A stretch of DNA of 64,000 bases from Tenacibaculum finnmarkense (GCF_900239185.1 NZ_OENA01000023.1:1-64000); one strand, 5' to 3'. Counted from the first letter of the stretch, positions 15,986 to 26,400 are shown. Numbers and translations: made by a program. Notes: a model not told the origin generated them from the sequence alone.

Positions 15986-18922
15986 TTACTCTACCATTAA
16001 AATAGCATCCTGAATATCTTTTTGAATTTTAGTTCGGATATTACTTTTAATTAACTTCCTATTTCTCATGGTAGGATATACCCTGTTTGATAAAAAAACA
16101 TACACAACATCTGTTGCCGGATCAACCCAAGTATAGGTTCCTGTAAAACCGCTATGCCCAAAACTTTTATCAGAAACACAACCACAAGTTGCCTTTACTC
16201 GAGGGTTTAATTGTGGCTTATCAAAACCTAAGCCCCTACGTACTTTTCTGTTCTCATAATGACGTTTATTAAACTTATCAATAGTTTCTGATGCTAAATA
16301 TTGGGTATCGCCATAATTTCCACCTTGTAAAAAAAGTTGCATTATTTTACCAATATCATTGGCATTTGAAAACAAACCTGCATGACCTCCTACCCCGCCA
16401 ATCATGGCTGCTCCCATATCATGCACATAACCATGCACTAATTGATTTCGGTAATAATTATCGCGTTCTGTTGGTATAATATCCGATTTTTTAAACTTTT
16501 CAAGAGGCAAATAAGTTGTTCTATTGGCTCCTAATGGACTGTAAAAAAATTCTTCTACCAATTTATTTAAAGGTTGTTTGTATTTTAATTCTAAAATTTC
16601 TTTAAACATATAATATCCTAGATCACTATATTTATATCCTGGCTTTTTTCGTTGTTTTGCATCGACAATATGCTTATATATTGAATCTTTATAAGTGTTT
16701 TTTAAATACAGATTTTTAGCTACTTTAATATTAAAATCTGCTGTTCTTTTTTTTCGGTAATACTTTGCTGAATTTTTACCTGTTTCGCTGTCTTTTGTTT
16801 GCAAATAAAACGGAATCCAAGAACGTAAACGACCATAATGCGACAGTATTTCTTTTAGTAAAATAGTGTCTTTATTTGAATTTTTATACCGAGGTAAAAC
16901 ATCGCCTAAATTAGAATATAAACTTATTTTTTGTTCCTCTTCAGCCTTCATTATCATTGGTAAAGAAGCCAGTATTTTTGTTAAAGAAGCTACATCGTAA
17001 ATATCTGAACTTTTTACGGGCATTCTTTTTAAAGAAGTATGATGCCCGAAGCTTTTATTATAAATTACTTTTCCATTTTTAGCTACAAATATTTGACCAC
17101 CTGGCGCCATTCTTTTCATTAAAATAGTATCTATTCTTTTATCTATTATTGATAATTTTTCTGATGAAACCCCTGCTTCTTCAGGTATTGTGTATTGTAA
17201 AACATTAATTCCTTTTACAAAAACACCCGTACCTTCTTTAATATTTTCATTAATAGATACCGGTAATTTTCCTTTCAAATCAAAAGCACCAAACAATGCT
17301 TGTGCCGATAATTCTTGTGATAAAACACTGTTTTGATACGAAACTACAACGCCTTCTATATTTTCAAAAGAAGGTATTTTAAGTAAACTATACGGACTGG
17401 TAAATACCTCTAAAATAACTTTTTTATTTTTTGCTATTTCCTGTAACCAAACCATATTTTTATTTGAAAACTGATAGCCTTTCCAAGGGTTTTTATTCGA
17501 TTTATGAAAACCAACAACAACTAAGTTATATTTTTGTAATTTCTGTAATAAAACAGTTATATTTTTTGCAGAAACCACCTCAACATTTGTATAATTTTTT
17601 AACATTGATACAAATGAATCTCCTTTAGCATCGCCTAAAGATACATAGGCTATTTTTTTATCTTTTAAATTTTTAATAGGTAAAACAGCCTCGTTATTTT
17701 TTACGACAGTAATGGCATTTTTTATCAATTTCCTGTGTAAAACCTCATCGTAAGGCGAATTTATATCTGAAGCAATATTTTCTGTATCAACAGATTTGTA
17801 TTTATGTAAACCTACTAAATACTTTGCTTTTAATATTTTTTCAACTGATTTATGTAAACGTGCTTGGCTTAAATTTCCTGCTACTAAGGCGTCTTTTATC
17901 AAGCGTATTGTACCTGGAACATCTTGAGGAATCAGTAACATATCATTACCTGCTAAAATTGCAGCTATATTAATGTCGGCTGCTGTTGCATAATTCGCAG
18001 CTCCTTTCATGTTTAAACCATCAGTAATTACCAAACCTTTAAAACCAAGTTCTTCTTGTAGTAAAGTAGTCACCACTTTTTTTGATAATGAGGTTGGTAA
18101 TTTTTCGTTCGGCTCTAATGCTGGAATACTTAAATGTGCCGTCATAACACTTGCCAGTCCTTGTCGAAACATTTTTTTATACGGATATAACTCTACCGAA
18201 TCTAAACGAAATTTATCAAAATTAACCGTTGGCAATGTTAAATGCGAATCGGTAGCGGTATCGCCATGCCCAGGAAAATGTTTGGCATTTGCCAATACGC
18301 CAACGCTTTGCATTCCTTTGGTAAAAGCGATTGCTTTTCTAGTAACATTTTGTTTATTTTCACCAAAAGAACGGTTTCCAATAATCGGGTTTTTGGGGTT
18401 TGTATTAATATCTACTACGGGCGCAAAATTAATATGAATACCAAGTCTTTTACAATGCTGCCCTATTCTTTTACCTGTTGCTGTTAACAATTCATCATTA
18501 TCAATAGCACCTAAAGTCATGTTCCAAGGAAATCGATAGGTGTTTTTTAAACGCATATCTAAGCCCCATTCACCATCAAAACCGATTAGCAATGGCACTT
18601 TTGATATTGCCTGATATTCATTATTTAAGCGGACTTGTTTTTCAGGAGTTCCTTGCATAAAAATTAAATTTCCGACATGATATTTACGAATCATGTTATT
18701 GATAAAATCTTGATGCTTTTTACCTTTATTCGAATAGGCTTGTATCATAAATAACTGCCCTATTTTTTGATCAATAGACATATTTTGTAAAATACTATCT
18801 ACCCATTTTTTTTGATTTTCAACATTTTTAGCCACTAACGGATCCGTTGGTGCTTGTATTAATCGTTGAGCTGTTAGCGTTTGTACAAGTGCAATTGTTA
18901 GTAGTATCAGTATCTTTTTCAT
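15986..18922 (-). CDS. glycoside hydrolase family 3 / serine hydrolase fusion
   Basis: The protein has 978 residues with a signal peptide (ILLTIALVQTLTAQ). Residues about 50-380 form a NagZ-like GH3 barrel, with the KHFPGHGDTATDSH catalytic loop and ITDGLNMKGA carrying the nucleophile Asp. Residues about 390-570 are a GH3 C-terminal domain. Residues about 590-970 form a class C beta-lactamase-like domain with SLTK (Ser646), YSDLGYY in the YxN position and HSG (GHSGFTG). Similar fusions are known in Bacteroidota. The GH3 part probably removes N-acetylhexosamine from peptidoglycan fragments and the serine hydrolase part probably cleaves peptide or ester bonds in the periplasm. A 15-base inverted repeat precedes it. 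Confidence 0.9.
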   Translation of the reverse strand: MKKILILLTIALVQTLTAQRLIQAPTDPLVAKNVENQKKWVDSILQNMSIDQKIGQLFMIQAYSNKGKKHQDFINNMIRKYHVGNLIFMQGTPEKQVRLNNEYQAISKVPLLIGFDGEWGLDMRLKNTYRFPWNMTLGAIDNDELLTATGKRIGQHCKRLGIHINFAPVVDINTNPKNPIIGNRSFGENKQNVTRKAIAFTKGMQSVGVLANAKHFPGHGDTATDSHLTLPTVNFDKFRLDSVELYPYKKMFRQGLASVMTAHLSIPALEPNEKLPTSLSKKVVTTLLQEELGFKGLVITDGLNMKGAANYATAADINIAAILAGNDMLLIPQDVPGTIRLIKDALVAGNLSQARLHKSVEKILKAKYLVGLHKYKSVDTENIASDINSPYDEVLHRKLIKNAITVVKNNEAVLPIKNLKDKKIAYVSLGDAKGDSFVSMLKNYTNVEVVSAKNITVLLQKLQKYNLVVVGFHKSNKNPWKGYQFSNKNMVWLQEIAKNKKVILEVFTSPYSLLKIPSFENIEGVVVSYQNSVLSQELSAQALFGAFDLKGKLPVSINENIKEGTGVFVKGINVLQYTIPEEAGVSSEKLSIIDKRIDTILMKRMAPGGQIFVAKNGKVIYNKSFGHHTSLKRMPVKSSDIYDVASLTKILASLPMIMKAEEEQKISLYSNLGDVLPRYKNSNKDTILLKEILSHYGRLRSWIPFYLQTKDSETGKNSAKYYRKKRTADFNIKVAKNLYLKNTYKDSIYKHIVDAKQRKKPGYKYSDLGYYMFKEILELKYKQPLNKLVEEFFYSPLGANRTTYLPLEKFKKSDIIPTERDNYYRNQLVHGYVHDMGAAMIGGVGGHAGLFSNANDIGKIMQLFLQGGNYGDTQYLASETIDKFNKRHYENRKVRRGLGFDKPQLNPRVKATCGCVSDKSFGHSGFTGTYTWVDPATDVVYVFLSNRVYPTMRNRKLIKSNIRTKIQKDIQDAILMVE

Positions 18923-18941
18923 AATCTTTCTGCGTAGGTTT

Positions 18942-18982
18942 ATTGACTTTAATTATCATGATCTATAATAATTAAAGTCAAT
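18942..18982. repeat. perfect 15-bp inverted repeat upstream of the GH3 gene
   Basis: ATTGACTTTAATTAT (18942-18956) and ATAATTAAAGTCAAT (18968-18982) are exact inverted copies separated by 11 bases. It lies 20 bases upstream of the GH3 fusion start codon and 45 bases after the end of the 19027 gene's 3' border. It could be an operator, a leader hairpin or a terminator of the upstream gene, though it lacks a T run. Confidence 0.6.
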
Positions 18983-19026
18983 TTCAAATCAATTTAAAAA
19001 TCAATTGAGGAATTAAAATAGCTAAA

Positions 19027-19512
19027 TTATACTAAAAATTGTTTGTGCCAGCTTTTATCAGCTGTTACCTCCCAATTTGTTTCAAAACCTTCTTTGGTAT
19101 TTACCATATTGTTAAATACTACGGTTTGTGAGGTAATTTTTTTAGCCTTAGCTAACTGCTGAAATTCTGGTAATTTAACAATATTAATACGATCTTCATC
19201 TTTGAATGAAACATTCATTTTATCCATTAAATCAATCCTTAATTCTTTTTCTAACTCTTTGATAAAACGAACAGATGCATCAATAGAACAACCAGATACA
19301 CTGTTTACACTTTCATCAACACCTAACACAAAAAATTGATTGTGCTTTAAGGTAAATGATCCTTTTAAATCAGCTCCATGACGGGTCCAACTATCGATAA
19401 AAAGGATTGCTTTTGCACAAATATATTCTACTTCTTCAATATTAAACTCTCTATCTGCCTGATACACCCAAACTCTTGAACTACTTGGTAAATTGTTATA
19501 TTCTGTAAACAT
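19027..19512 (-). CDS. conserved flavobacterial protein, not an ABC ATPase
   Basis: The protein has 161 residues and is soluble, without signal peptide or membrane segment. It begins MFTEYNNLPSSSRVWVYQADREF. Homologues are often labelled ABC transporter ATPase, but there is no Walker A, Walker B or signature motif here and the protein is too short. A Cys-containing VSGCSIDASVRFI segment and the WTRHGADLKGSF block look conserved. It may be translated separately from the exonuclease gene 88 bases upstream. I do not know its function. Confidence 0.7.
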   Translation of the reverse strand: MFTEYNNLPSSSRVWVYQADREFNIEEVEYICAKAILFIDSWTRHGADLKGSFTLKHNQFFVLGVDESVNSVSGCSIDASVRFIKELEKELRIDLMDKMNVSFKDEDRINIVKLPEFQQLAKAKKITSQTVVFNNMVNTKEGFETNWEVTADKSWHKQFLV

Positions 19513-19600
19513 TTTTCTTGATTTTAATACCTTCTAAAACAGACATTATAATGATTATTAATCATACTTTATCTTAAATAAAAAGGCATACTTATTAAAA

Positions 19601-20428
19601 CTATCTTAAATTAAATTTTTGTTGCAATGCTTGTAATTTTTCGGTGTCGCTCAGTGGTTTTTTTGGCACTACCATACGGGCTTTAATTTCACGCAATACT
19701 TTTTTGGTGTACAATGGAAAATCAGCATTTTGAATCCATGAATTATACCCTGGGTTTTCTTTAAAAACTTCTTCAACGGTGCGTCCTTTATATTTCCCGA
19801 AAGAAAAAATTTCTTGATCTTTATCGTTTATCAAAATAAAACCAGCAAAATCGGCACGTTTACCATGTGTTGAATATTCACTTAACGCATCCACAGTATT
19901 TTCAATATCGTCATATTTGTCTAACTGCGCTAATAAAATTTCGTAAGTCGCATTAGTATCAGCCTCTGCTCCATGTGCACCAACTAATTCTTGACCACAA
20001 TAAAATTGATACCCAGCACTTAAAGTACGTTGTTCTTTTTTATGAAAAATTACTTGCACATCTACTGCCTTACGGTCAGTCATATCAAAATCAATGCCAG
20101 CACGCATTAATTCTTCGGCTAAGACAGGAATATCAAACCTATTTGAATTAAAACCTGCCAAATCACATCCTTCAATCATTTGGTTAATACCTACAGATAA
20201 CGCTTTAAAAGTAGGCTCATTTGCTACTTTTTCATTGGTAATTCCATGAATTTCTGTTGATGCTTCGGGTATTGGCATTTCAGGATTTACCAACCATGTT
20301 TTACTTTCTTTGTTTCCATTTGGAAACACTTTTAAGATGGCTATTTCTACCACTCTATCTTTTGCAATATTGATTCCGGTGGTTTCTAAATCAAAAAATA
20401 TAATTGGTTTTGTTAAGTTTAATTCCAT
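19601..20428 (-). CDS. DEDDh 3'-5' exonuclease (DnaQ-like)
   Basis: The protein has 275 residues. ExoI is IIFFDLETTGINIAKDRVVEIAI (Asp and Glu catalytic), ExoII is AGFNSRNRFDIPVLAEE-like at about residue 95 (read as AGFNSNRFDIPVL), and ExoIII is VGAHGAEADTNATYE, giving the DEDDh set. It resembles the epsilon subunit of DNA polymerase III and related single-domain exonucleases. The C-terminal part (about 200-275) has FSFGKYKGRTVEEVF, a small domain common in flavobacterial versions. It is probably a cytosolic DNA or RNA trimming or proofreading nuclease; the specific process is not evident. Confidence 0.85.
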   Translation of the reverse strand: MELNLTKPIIFFDLETTGINIAKDRVVEIAILKVFPNGNKESKTWLVNPEMPIPEASTEIHGITNEKVANEPTFKALSVGINQMIEGCDLAGFNSNRFDIPVLAEELMRAGIDFDMTDRKAVDVQVIFHKKEQRTLSAGYQFYCGQELVGAHGAEADTNATYEILLAQLDKYDDIENTVDALSEYSTHGKRADFAGFILINDKDQEIFSFGKYKGRTVEEVFKENPGYNSWIQNADFPLYTKKVLREIKARMVVPKKPLSDTEKLQALQQKFNLR

Positions 20429-20703
20429 TTGTTTTTGGGAAATTATTCGTTATTTAACGGTGCTATTTTATCGTTTATCTACGTAAAAACGTATTGTAAT
20501 TTATAGTGTTTTATCTTACTTAATTACAGGCTAAAAATACAAAAATTATGCTTTTAGCATTCATTTTTTTACAGAGAATCATCAATTTTTATAATCGGCA
20601 ATTTAATTTGTTTTTCAGCTAGTTTTTTCGGTGGATAAAACCGCATTTTTTTAAGTTAATTTGATTTTGATAAATTAATATTTACCTTTACCAAAAAGTA
20701 AAA

Positions 20704-21420
20704 ATGACCTACCATAAAACAACTTTAAAAGCTAAAAAAGAAGTCTTATCGCTCGATGAACTTCATTTAAGTAAAAAAGTAAAAAATAGCATACATCAAT
20801 TAATTGAGGAGTTTAGCTATATGGAGGCGCTTGATAAATATAATATTCCTGTTGATAATAAAATAATTTTACACGGGCATACAGGTTGCGGAAAAACAGC
20901 TACGGCAAATGCCATTGGTAAGGCGTTAAATAAAAAAGTAATTACCCTTAATTTAGGTGGTTTTGTATCGTCTAAACTAGGAGAAACAGGTAAAAATATT
21001 TCTGAAATATTTAGGGAAGCCTCTTATGAAGATGCCATTTTATTTATCGATGAATTTGATTTTATCGGTAAAATGAGAGATTACGACGCAAAAGATTCTG
21101 GCGAAATGAAACGCTTGGTAAACACTTTAATTCAGCAAATTGATAATTTAGCCGATACCGCCATGCTTATTGCCGCAACAAATCATATTGCTATTATTGA
21201 CAGTGCTTTATTAAGACGGTTTCAGTTAAAACTAAAATACAAATTGCCTAAAAATAAAAAAATTGACGCCTATTACGATGCTATTTTAGCGCAATTCCCT
21301 ACAAATATAAACACAATAAAACGAAGCTATAATATATCATACGCCGAGGTAAAAGATATTGTTTATCAGCAAGTAAAAAACAATATTATTCAATTTGAAA
21401 AACAAAAAAAAGATTCTTAG
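20704..21420 (+). CDS. small AAA+ ATPase
   Basis: The protein has 238 residues, one AAA module. Walker A is GHTGCGKTA, Walker B is AILFIDEFDFIG, sensor 1 is LIAATNH, and an arginine-finger region is LLRRFQLK. There is no protease, zinc or substrate-recognition domain, so it probably works as an oligomeric remodeller with a partner encoded elsewhere. A 275-base gap before it shows no clear promoter beyond a poor TACCTTTA match. A palindromic repeat starts right after its stop codon. Confidence 0.8.
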   Translation: MTYHKTTLKAKKEVLSLDELHLSKKVKNSIHQLIEEFSYMEALDKYNIPVDNKIILHGHTGCGKTATANAIGKALNKKVITLNLGGFVSSKLGETGKNISEIFREASYEDAILFIDEFDFIGKMRDYDAKDSGEMKRLVNTLIQQIDNLADTAMLIAATNHIAIIDSALLRRFQLKLKYKLPKNKKIDAYYDAILAQFPTNINTIKRSYNISYAEVKDIVYQQVKNNIIQFEKQKKDS

Positions 21421-21541
21421 CGCCTGTTTAAAAATTAAATAAAGACTAAATTCTCGTCATGCTGAATTTATTTCAGCATCGCATCAACAGGAGAACTATG
21501 GCAAATCAGGATGCGAACGGGAACTGAATTCAGGTTGACGG
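21420..21541. repeat. REP-like palindromic element
   Basis: After a GCGCCTGTTTAAA segment like the left end of the 43825 element, the region 21455-21541 is bounded by CGTCATGCTGAATT and AATTCAGGTTGACG, inverted copies with two mismatches. Inside, ATGCTGAA-TTTA-TTCAGCAT forms a perfect hairpin. This is the layout of dispersed palindromes common between flavobacterial genes. A half-like TGTCATACTGAATTCA also occurs near 39263. It may help terminate the AAA ATPase transcript. Confidence 0.6.
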
Positions 21542-21567
21542 ATGTGATTCCTTCTTTTTCTGTCATA

Positions 21568-21927
21568 TTATTTTTTATCTCCAATTTTCTGAAGGATAAA
21601 AAAGATAAAACCGCCTATAAAATATAAAAGAACATCTATGCGATCGGCGGTATATCTTTGGTAAAATTTCGGCAATATATATTCGTACAAAAAAGCGTAA
21701 AAACTACAGCTATACAAAATAATCCAAAGTGGAATTTGATAGTTTTTGTTGTTTTTACTCCATCTTAAAACGACCAAACTAATGGTTAATACTATTGGCA
21801 TAATTAAAAAATCATTCACATAAAATTGAACAATTTGAGGAAGTTTAAAGCTCATTTTTTGAGCAACATAAATTGCTGTTCCTAAAAAAAATGAAAAGAC
21901 AGCGTAGATATAGCTAATTTTTTTCAT
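21568..21927 (-). CDS. small membrane protein, unknown
   Basis: The protein has 119 residues from the ATG at 21927. I prefer this to a start at 21942, which would overlap the upstream gene by 14 bases; the chosen start lies one base after its stop. About four hydrophobic segments are visible (ISYIYAVFSFFLG, FLIMPIVLTISLVVL, PLWIILYSCSFYAFLYEY and VLLYFIGGFIFFIL). It is probably coexpressed with the zinc-ribbon membrane protein upstream. No family is recognised. Confidence 0.65.
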   Translation of the reverse strand: MKKISYIYAVFSFFLGTAIYVAQKMSFKLPQIVQFYVNDFLIMPIVLTISLVVLRWSKNNKNYQIPLWIILYSCSFYAFLYEYILPKFYQRYTADRIDVLLYFIGGFIFFILQKIGDKK

Positions 21928-21928
21928 G

Positions 21929-22237
21929 TTAACCAGCCGCAAGCATTGCTATAAACCAAGCCAGTCCTGCACCTATAATACTCACTAATAAAAAAGCCGA
22001 ATACAAAACCCAACCGAGTATTTTATATAAAAAAAAAGGATGCTTTTTTAAACGTTCTGCCAAGTTCGGATTCGCTATTTTTTGTTTCGCTTCTGCTACC
22101 TGTATTTTTTTTAAGGCTTCTTTTTTTAAGGCACGCTTTTTTTTATCAGAAATTAAGGTATTACAGTTTTCGCAATACTCTTTATCGGTATTAAACAACC
22201 CACATTTTGGGCATTTAATATTTCTTGTAACACTCAT
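21929..22237 (-). CDS. zinc-ribbon membrane protein, unknown
   Basis: The protein has 102 residues. The N-terminus has two Cys-x2-Cys pairs (CPKCG and CENC) that form a zinc ribbon, then a very basic helical region (KKRALKKEALKKIQVAEAK), then one or two membrane helices at the C-terminus (LYKILGWVLYSAFLLVSIIGAGLAWFIA). The ribbon is probably cytosolic. It is paired with the membrane protein gene at 21568. The function is unknown. Confidence 0.65.
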   Translation of the reverse strand: MSVTRNIKCPKCGLFNTDKEYCENCNTLISDKKKRALKKEALKKIQVAEAKQKIANPNLAERLKKHPFFLYKILGWVLYSAFLLVSIIGAGLAWFIAMLAAG

Positions 22238-22367
22238 TTTTTTTATTTAATACGGTTAAAATATTTTCTTTGATTAGATGCCACACAAACTTACTTAAAA
22301 GTTAAATTTTATTCTTTAAATTCGCCATTTACTTCTTAAAAAATATTTGCTAAACTAAAAACAGCCT

Positions 22368-22817
22368 ATGAAATTTAACTTTTTTAAAAAGAAAAAAGCT
22401 GAAAAAATAATTATTAAATGTGATATTGATTTTATTACCATCAATGAAACACCTATTACTTTTCCTACAAATTACACCACTTTAGTTGCTATTTTAGGCA
22501 AGCCCGAAAGAGAGCTACAAACAACAAATCACTATCTTTTTTGGGATATTCACGGCATTTATTGTAGCTACACCAACAGCAATCATATTTTGTCTATAAA
22601 TGCCTATCAATACACTAATAACAATATTAAAACTAAGAATATTTATACGACTAAAAAATTATTTAAAGGCGAGTTATATTTAAACAATCAGCCTATTACT
22701 TATAGTGAATTTAGTAAAATTCCCTTAGGAAAAGTTGCCATTCATAGGCTTGGAACAGACAATGATTTTCGATTAGGTTTTAATTTAGGGGTTAATAAAA
22801 TTTATGCAAAAAAATAA
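22368..22817 (+). CDS. hypothetical protein
   Basis: The protein has 149 residues and begins with a basic stretch (FNFFKKKKAEK) without a signal peptide. The body is beta-rich, with LVAILGKPERE and YLFWDIHGIYCSYTN that recall small immunity-like or beta-propeller-like domains of unknown function. It converges with the 22829 gene, whose 3' end lies 11 bases away. I do not recognise a family with confidence. Confidence 0.6.
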   Translation: MKFNFFKKKKAEKIIIKCDIDFITINETPITFPTNYTTLVAILGKPERELQTTNHYLFWDIHGIYCSYTNSNHILSINAYQYTNNNIKTKNIYTTKKLFKGELYLNNQPITYSEFSKIPLGKVAIHRLGTDNDFRLGFNLGVNKIYAKK

Positions 22818-22828
22818 TTTTTAAAATT

Positions 22829-23365
22829 TTAAAGTGCTTTTAACTCCCTTTTTAATTCTTGAATTGTTTTAGTGCTTGTTATTAATTTATTGATCATTAT
22901 CTTTCTTAAAACATCAATATCTTGCTCAAAATAAGCCGCCCATTTATATTCTTTAAATAAAGTTTGTATTTGTTTTAAACGCTGATGTGCAAATTCAGAA
23001 GTCATTAAAAAGTAATCACTTTTATCTTGGGTTTTTAAACGCTGAATATTAGCTTGTTTACTTGTATAATTTACCTGTAAATAATACACTTTATCGGAAT
23101 TATTTAACGAATAAAAATCGTTCCAAGTAGCAAAACCTACATAATAATCTTGACTTTTATACACTTCTATTCCTTGAATTTTCCAACGACAATTTGCCAC
23201 TCTTCCCCAATGATTTGAGTATCGATACACGCCGTTATCGGCATAAAAATACAAACTGCCTGATTTACTTTTATAATGTGCTGATTTATCATCAAAAAAA
23301 GTCATTTCTTTTGATTCAAATTCGCAATAAGTATGTTTAAAAAAATTAAATTTATGATATTTCAT
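22829..23365 (-). CDS. hypothetical protein
   Basis: The protein has 178 residues, soluble, rich in Tyr, Phe and Trp (for example YKSKSGSLYFYADNGVYRYSNHWG and YYVGFATWNDFYSLN), suggesting a beta-sheet domain, followed by a C-terminal helical region ending in LKRELKAL. A CAAAAATA at 23370-23377, which is a -7 box on this strand, lies five bases before the start codon. It is the first gene downstream of the restriction operon and was probably the original neighbour of dnaK. Confidence 0.6.
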   Translation of the reverse strand: MKYHKFNFFKHTYCEFESKEMTFFDDKSAHYKSKSGSLYFYADNGVYRYSNHWGRVANCRWKIQGIEVYKSQDYYVGFATWNDFYSLNNSDKVYYLQVNYTSKQANIQRLKTQDKSDYFLMTSEFAHQRLKQIQTLFKEYKWAAYFEQDIDVLRKIMINKLITSTKTIQELKRELKAL

Positions 23366-23413
23366 TTGTCAAAAATAAGTAAAGAGTTTCGATTTTTATA
23401 AAAACAGAAACAA

Positions 23414-23475
23414 AAAAACGCAATCAAATTAATGATTGCGTTTTTAGTATAAAACATACTTAAAAGTTTAATTTA
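23414..23475 (-). terminator. hsdR terminator, downstream copy of a direct repeat
   Basis: AACGCAATCA and TGATTGCGTT form a strong hairpin with flanking A and T runs, so it works in both directions. The hairpin and the following AGTATAAAACATACTTAAAAGTT, up to the hsdR stop codon, also occur after dnaK at 29515-29585, in the same orientation. The copies differ by a 10-base insertion and a few substitutions. Confidence 0.75.
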
Positions 23476-26400
23476 AAGCGGACCTCCTACACCTTTAAAC
23501 TTCTCAATAAAAGAAGCTATCTTTTGAAAAACACTTTGCTTTTTAGTTAGATATTGTGGATTTAACGGACTCATTTTAGGTAAAATAGCATTTAATTCTG
23601 TACCATTTTCACTTGCATATTCACGTTTTAAAGAAGATTTTATATAACGTTTAGCCGCATCTTTATTAAGATTTTCATCTTCTATTAAAGTTGTTACTTC
23701 TGCTTTTTGTTTTTTCTGTGCATAACTAAAGAAAGCGTCTATAATAGATGCTTTTTCTTTAATCTCATCTAAGTCAGTTTCATTAATAAAATCTACTACT
23801 AAACCTTCTTTTGCTCTATTACCAATACTTGCTCTAATTACACGCCTTATTTCTTCTACTAATTCTGATTTATCTTTAATTTTCTTATTACTATCGAATA
23901 TTAATTCTAAAATATAATCTAAGTTTATTTCTTGTGATTTTAATAAATCTACTTCAAAAACTACATCATCCCAATCAATGCCTGATTCTTCTGCTTCATT
24001 TCCTTGTTTTTCTCGTCTTAACCAATCACGAATATCATTATAAGTAGAGCGATAATCTTGAATGATTCTTTCTGCTGGAACTTCAATGGTTTGCATACTT
24101 AGAATATCGTCATCTGTTAAAAAGTTAGCCTCTTTAAATTCTTCTATTGCCTTTTCATCTGTTTTATCTATGTTTTGAAGTTCTTTTAAATTATTAAACT
24201 CATCATAGTTTTGCAATATGTTTTCTACTCGTAAATATTCACCAAATAGTTTTGAAAATTCTTTTTTATCCTTTTCTGTTTCTATTTCATCAGGGTTTGG
24301 AAATTTTTCATTTAATTCTTCTACTACCTCAACATAACCACGACGTGCTTTACCTGTTGCTATATCTGTAAAACCTTCTAAGTATTCTTTATAACTTTTT
24401 TCAAGCACTACATTTTTAGTACTACTATCACCAAAAAGCGTAATAGCATCAATCGTTGCTTTTTCTAAATCTCTAAATGTTACAATGTTTCCAAAGGTTT
24501 TTGTTGCATTATAAATACGGTTGGTTCGTGAAAAAGCTTGCATTAATCCGTGATAACGTAAATTTTTATCTACAAATAAAGTGTTTAATGTAGGCGCATC
24601 AAAACCTGTTAAAAACATCCCTACTACAATTAGTAAATCTACTTCTTTGTTTTTTACTCGTTTTGCCAAATCACGGTAATAGTCTTGAAAGCCTTTGCTA
24701 TCAATACCATAATTCATTTTAAATGCTACGTTATAATCATCAATAGCTTTTGATAAAAACTCTTTAGCACTTACATCCATTGCGGTAGGCTCAAAGGTTT
24801 CATCTTCTATTTCTCCTATAGCTCCTTGTGCTTCATTTGCTGCAAAAGAAAAAATAGTTGCAATTTTTAAAGGCTTATCATTATCTTTTTGAAGCTTGTT
24901 TAATTCTTCATAATAACATTTTGCTGCATCGACACTACTTACTGCAAACATGGCATTAAAACCGTTGTTAGTCCCTTTTGTACGGTGTGTTTTTTGTCTG
25001 AAATGTTTTAAAACGTATTGCGAAATCTCTTTAATACGAACTGGATGCAATAAAGCTTTTTTATTTTCTGCTCCTGTTAACTTTTTTAAATCTTGTTCTG
25101 ATTCTATGCCTTTAAACTTTGGGCGAACATCATTATAATCTACTTTAAATTTTAATACTTTTTCATCTCTAATAGCATCGGTAATAACGTAAGAATGTAG
25201 CTCCCTACCAAATACGCTTGCTGTAGTTTCTGAACCTAAAGCGTTTTCTGGAAATATTGGCGTTCCTGTAAAACCAAACTGATAGTATTTTTTAAACTTC
25301 TTTTTTAAATTCTTTTGTGCTTCTCCAAATTGTGAGCGATGTGCTTCATCAAAAATAAAAACTACTTGCTTTTGATAAATAGCCAAGTCCTTTTCACCTT
25401 TCATTAAGTTATTAAGCTTCTGAATGGTGGTTACAATAATCTTATTATCGGTTTTATCTATATTTCTTTTTAATCCTGCTGTACTCTCTGAACCGTTTAC
25501 ACTATCTGGCGAAAAACGTTGATATTCTTTCATCGTTTGAAAATCCAAATCTTTTCTATCTACCACAAAAAACACCTTATCTATAAAATCTAGTTTTGTT
25601 GCTAAACGTGCTGCCTTAAAACTTGTTAATGTTTTTCCTGACCCTGTGGTGTGCCATATAAAACCACCGCTTTCTGTGGTTGCCCAATTTTTAGTATTAA
25701 AAGAACTTTCTATTTTCCATAAAATACGTTCTGTTGCTGCTATTTGATACGGTCGCATTACCAATAACACATTACTTACATCAAAAACAGCATAGGTAAG
25801 CAATACGTTTAATAATGTGCGTTTATCAAAAAAAGTAGTTGTAAAGTCTTTTAAATCTTTAATTAATGAATTATCGGACTTTGCCCAATTCATCGTAAAA
25901 TCGAAACTATTTTTAGTACGCTCTACTGTATTTGCAAAATATCGACTGTCTGTACCGTTAGATATTACAAATATTTGTAGGTATTTGAATAATGAGTTTT
26001 CTGTATTAAAACTCTCTTTGGTATAGCGATGTACTTGATTAAATGCTTCACGAATAGCTACTCCACGTTTTTTTAATTCTACCTGTACTAAAGGCAAACC
26101 GTTTACTAAAATGGTAACATCATAGCGATTGGCATTTGTTCCTTTTTGCTCAAATTGAGAAATAACCTGTAGTTTATTACGTACTACATTTTTTTTATCT
26201 ACTAAATAAATATTTTGAATATGCCCATCATCAAAAACAAAATCATAAATATAATTATCGTGTAATTTTCTTGTTTTATCTACTAAATTATCACTTGGTT
26301 TGTCTAAATATTCGGCTACAAAACGCTCCCATTCTTTGTCTGTAAATTGCATATTGTTTAAATTTTGCAATTGCACACGCACATTGGCAAGCATGGTTTT

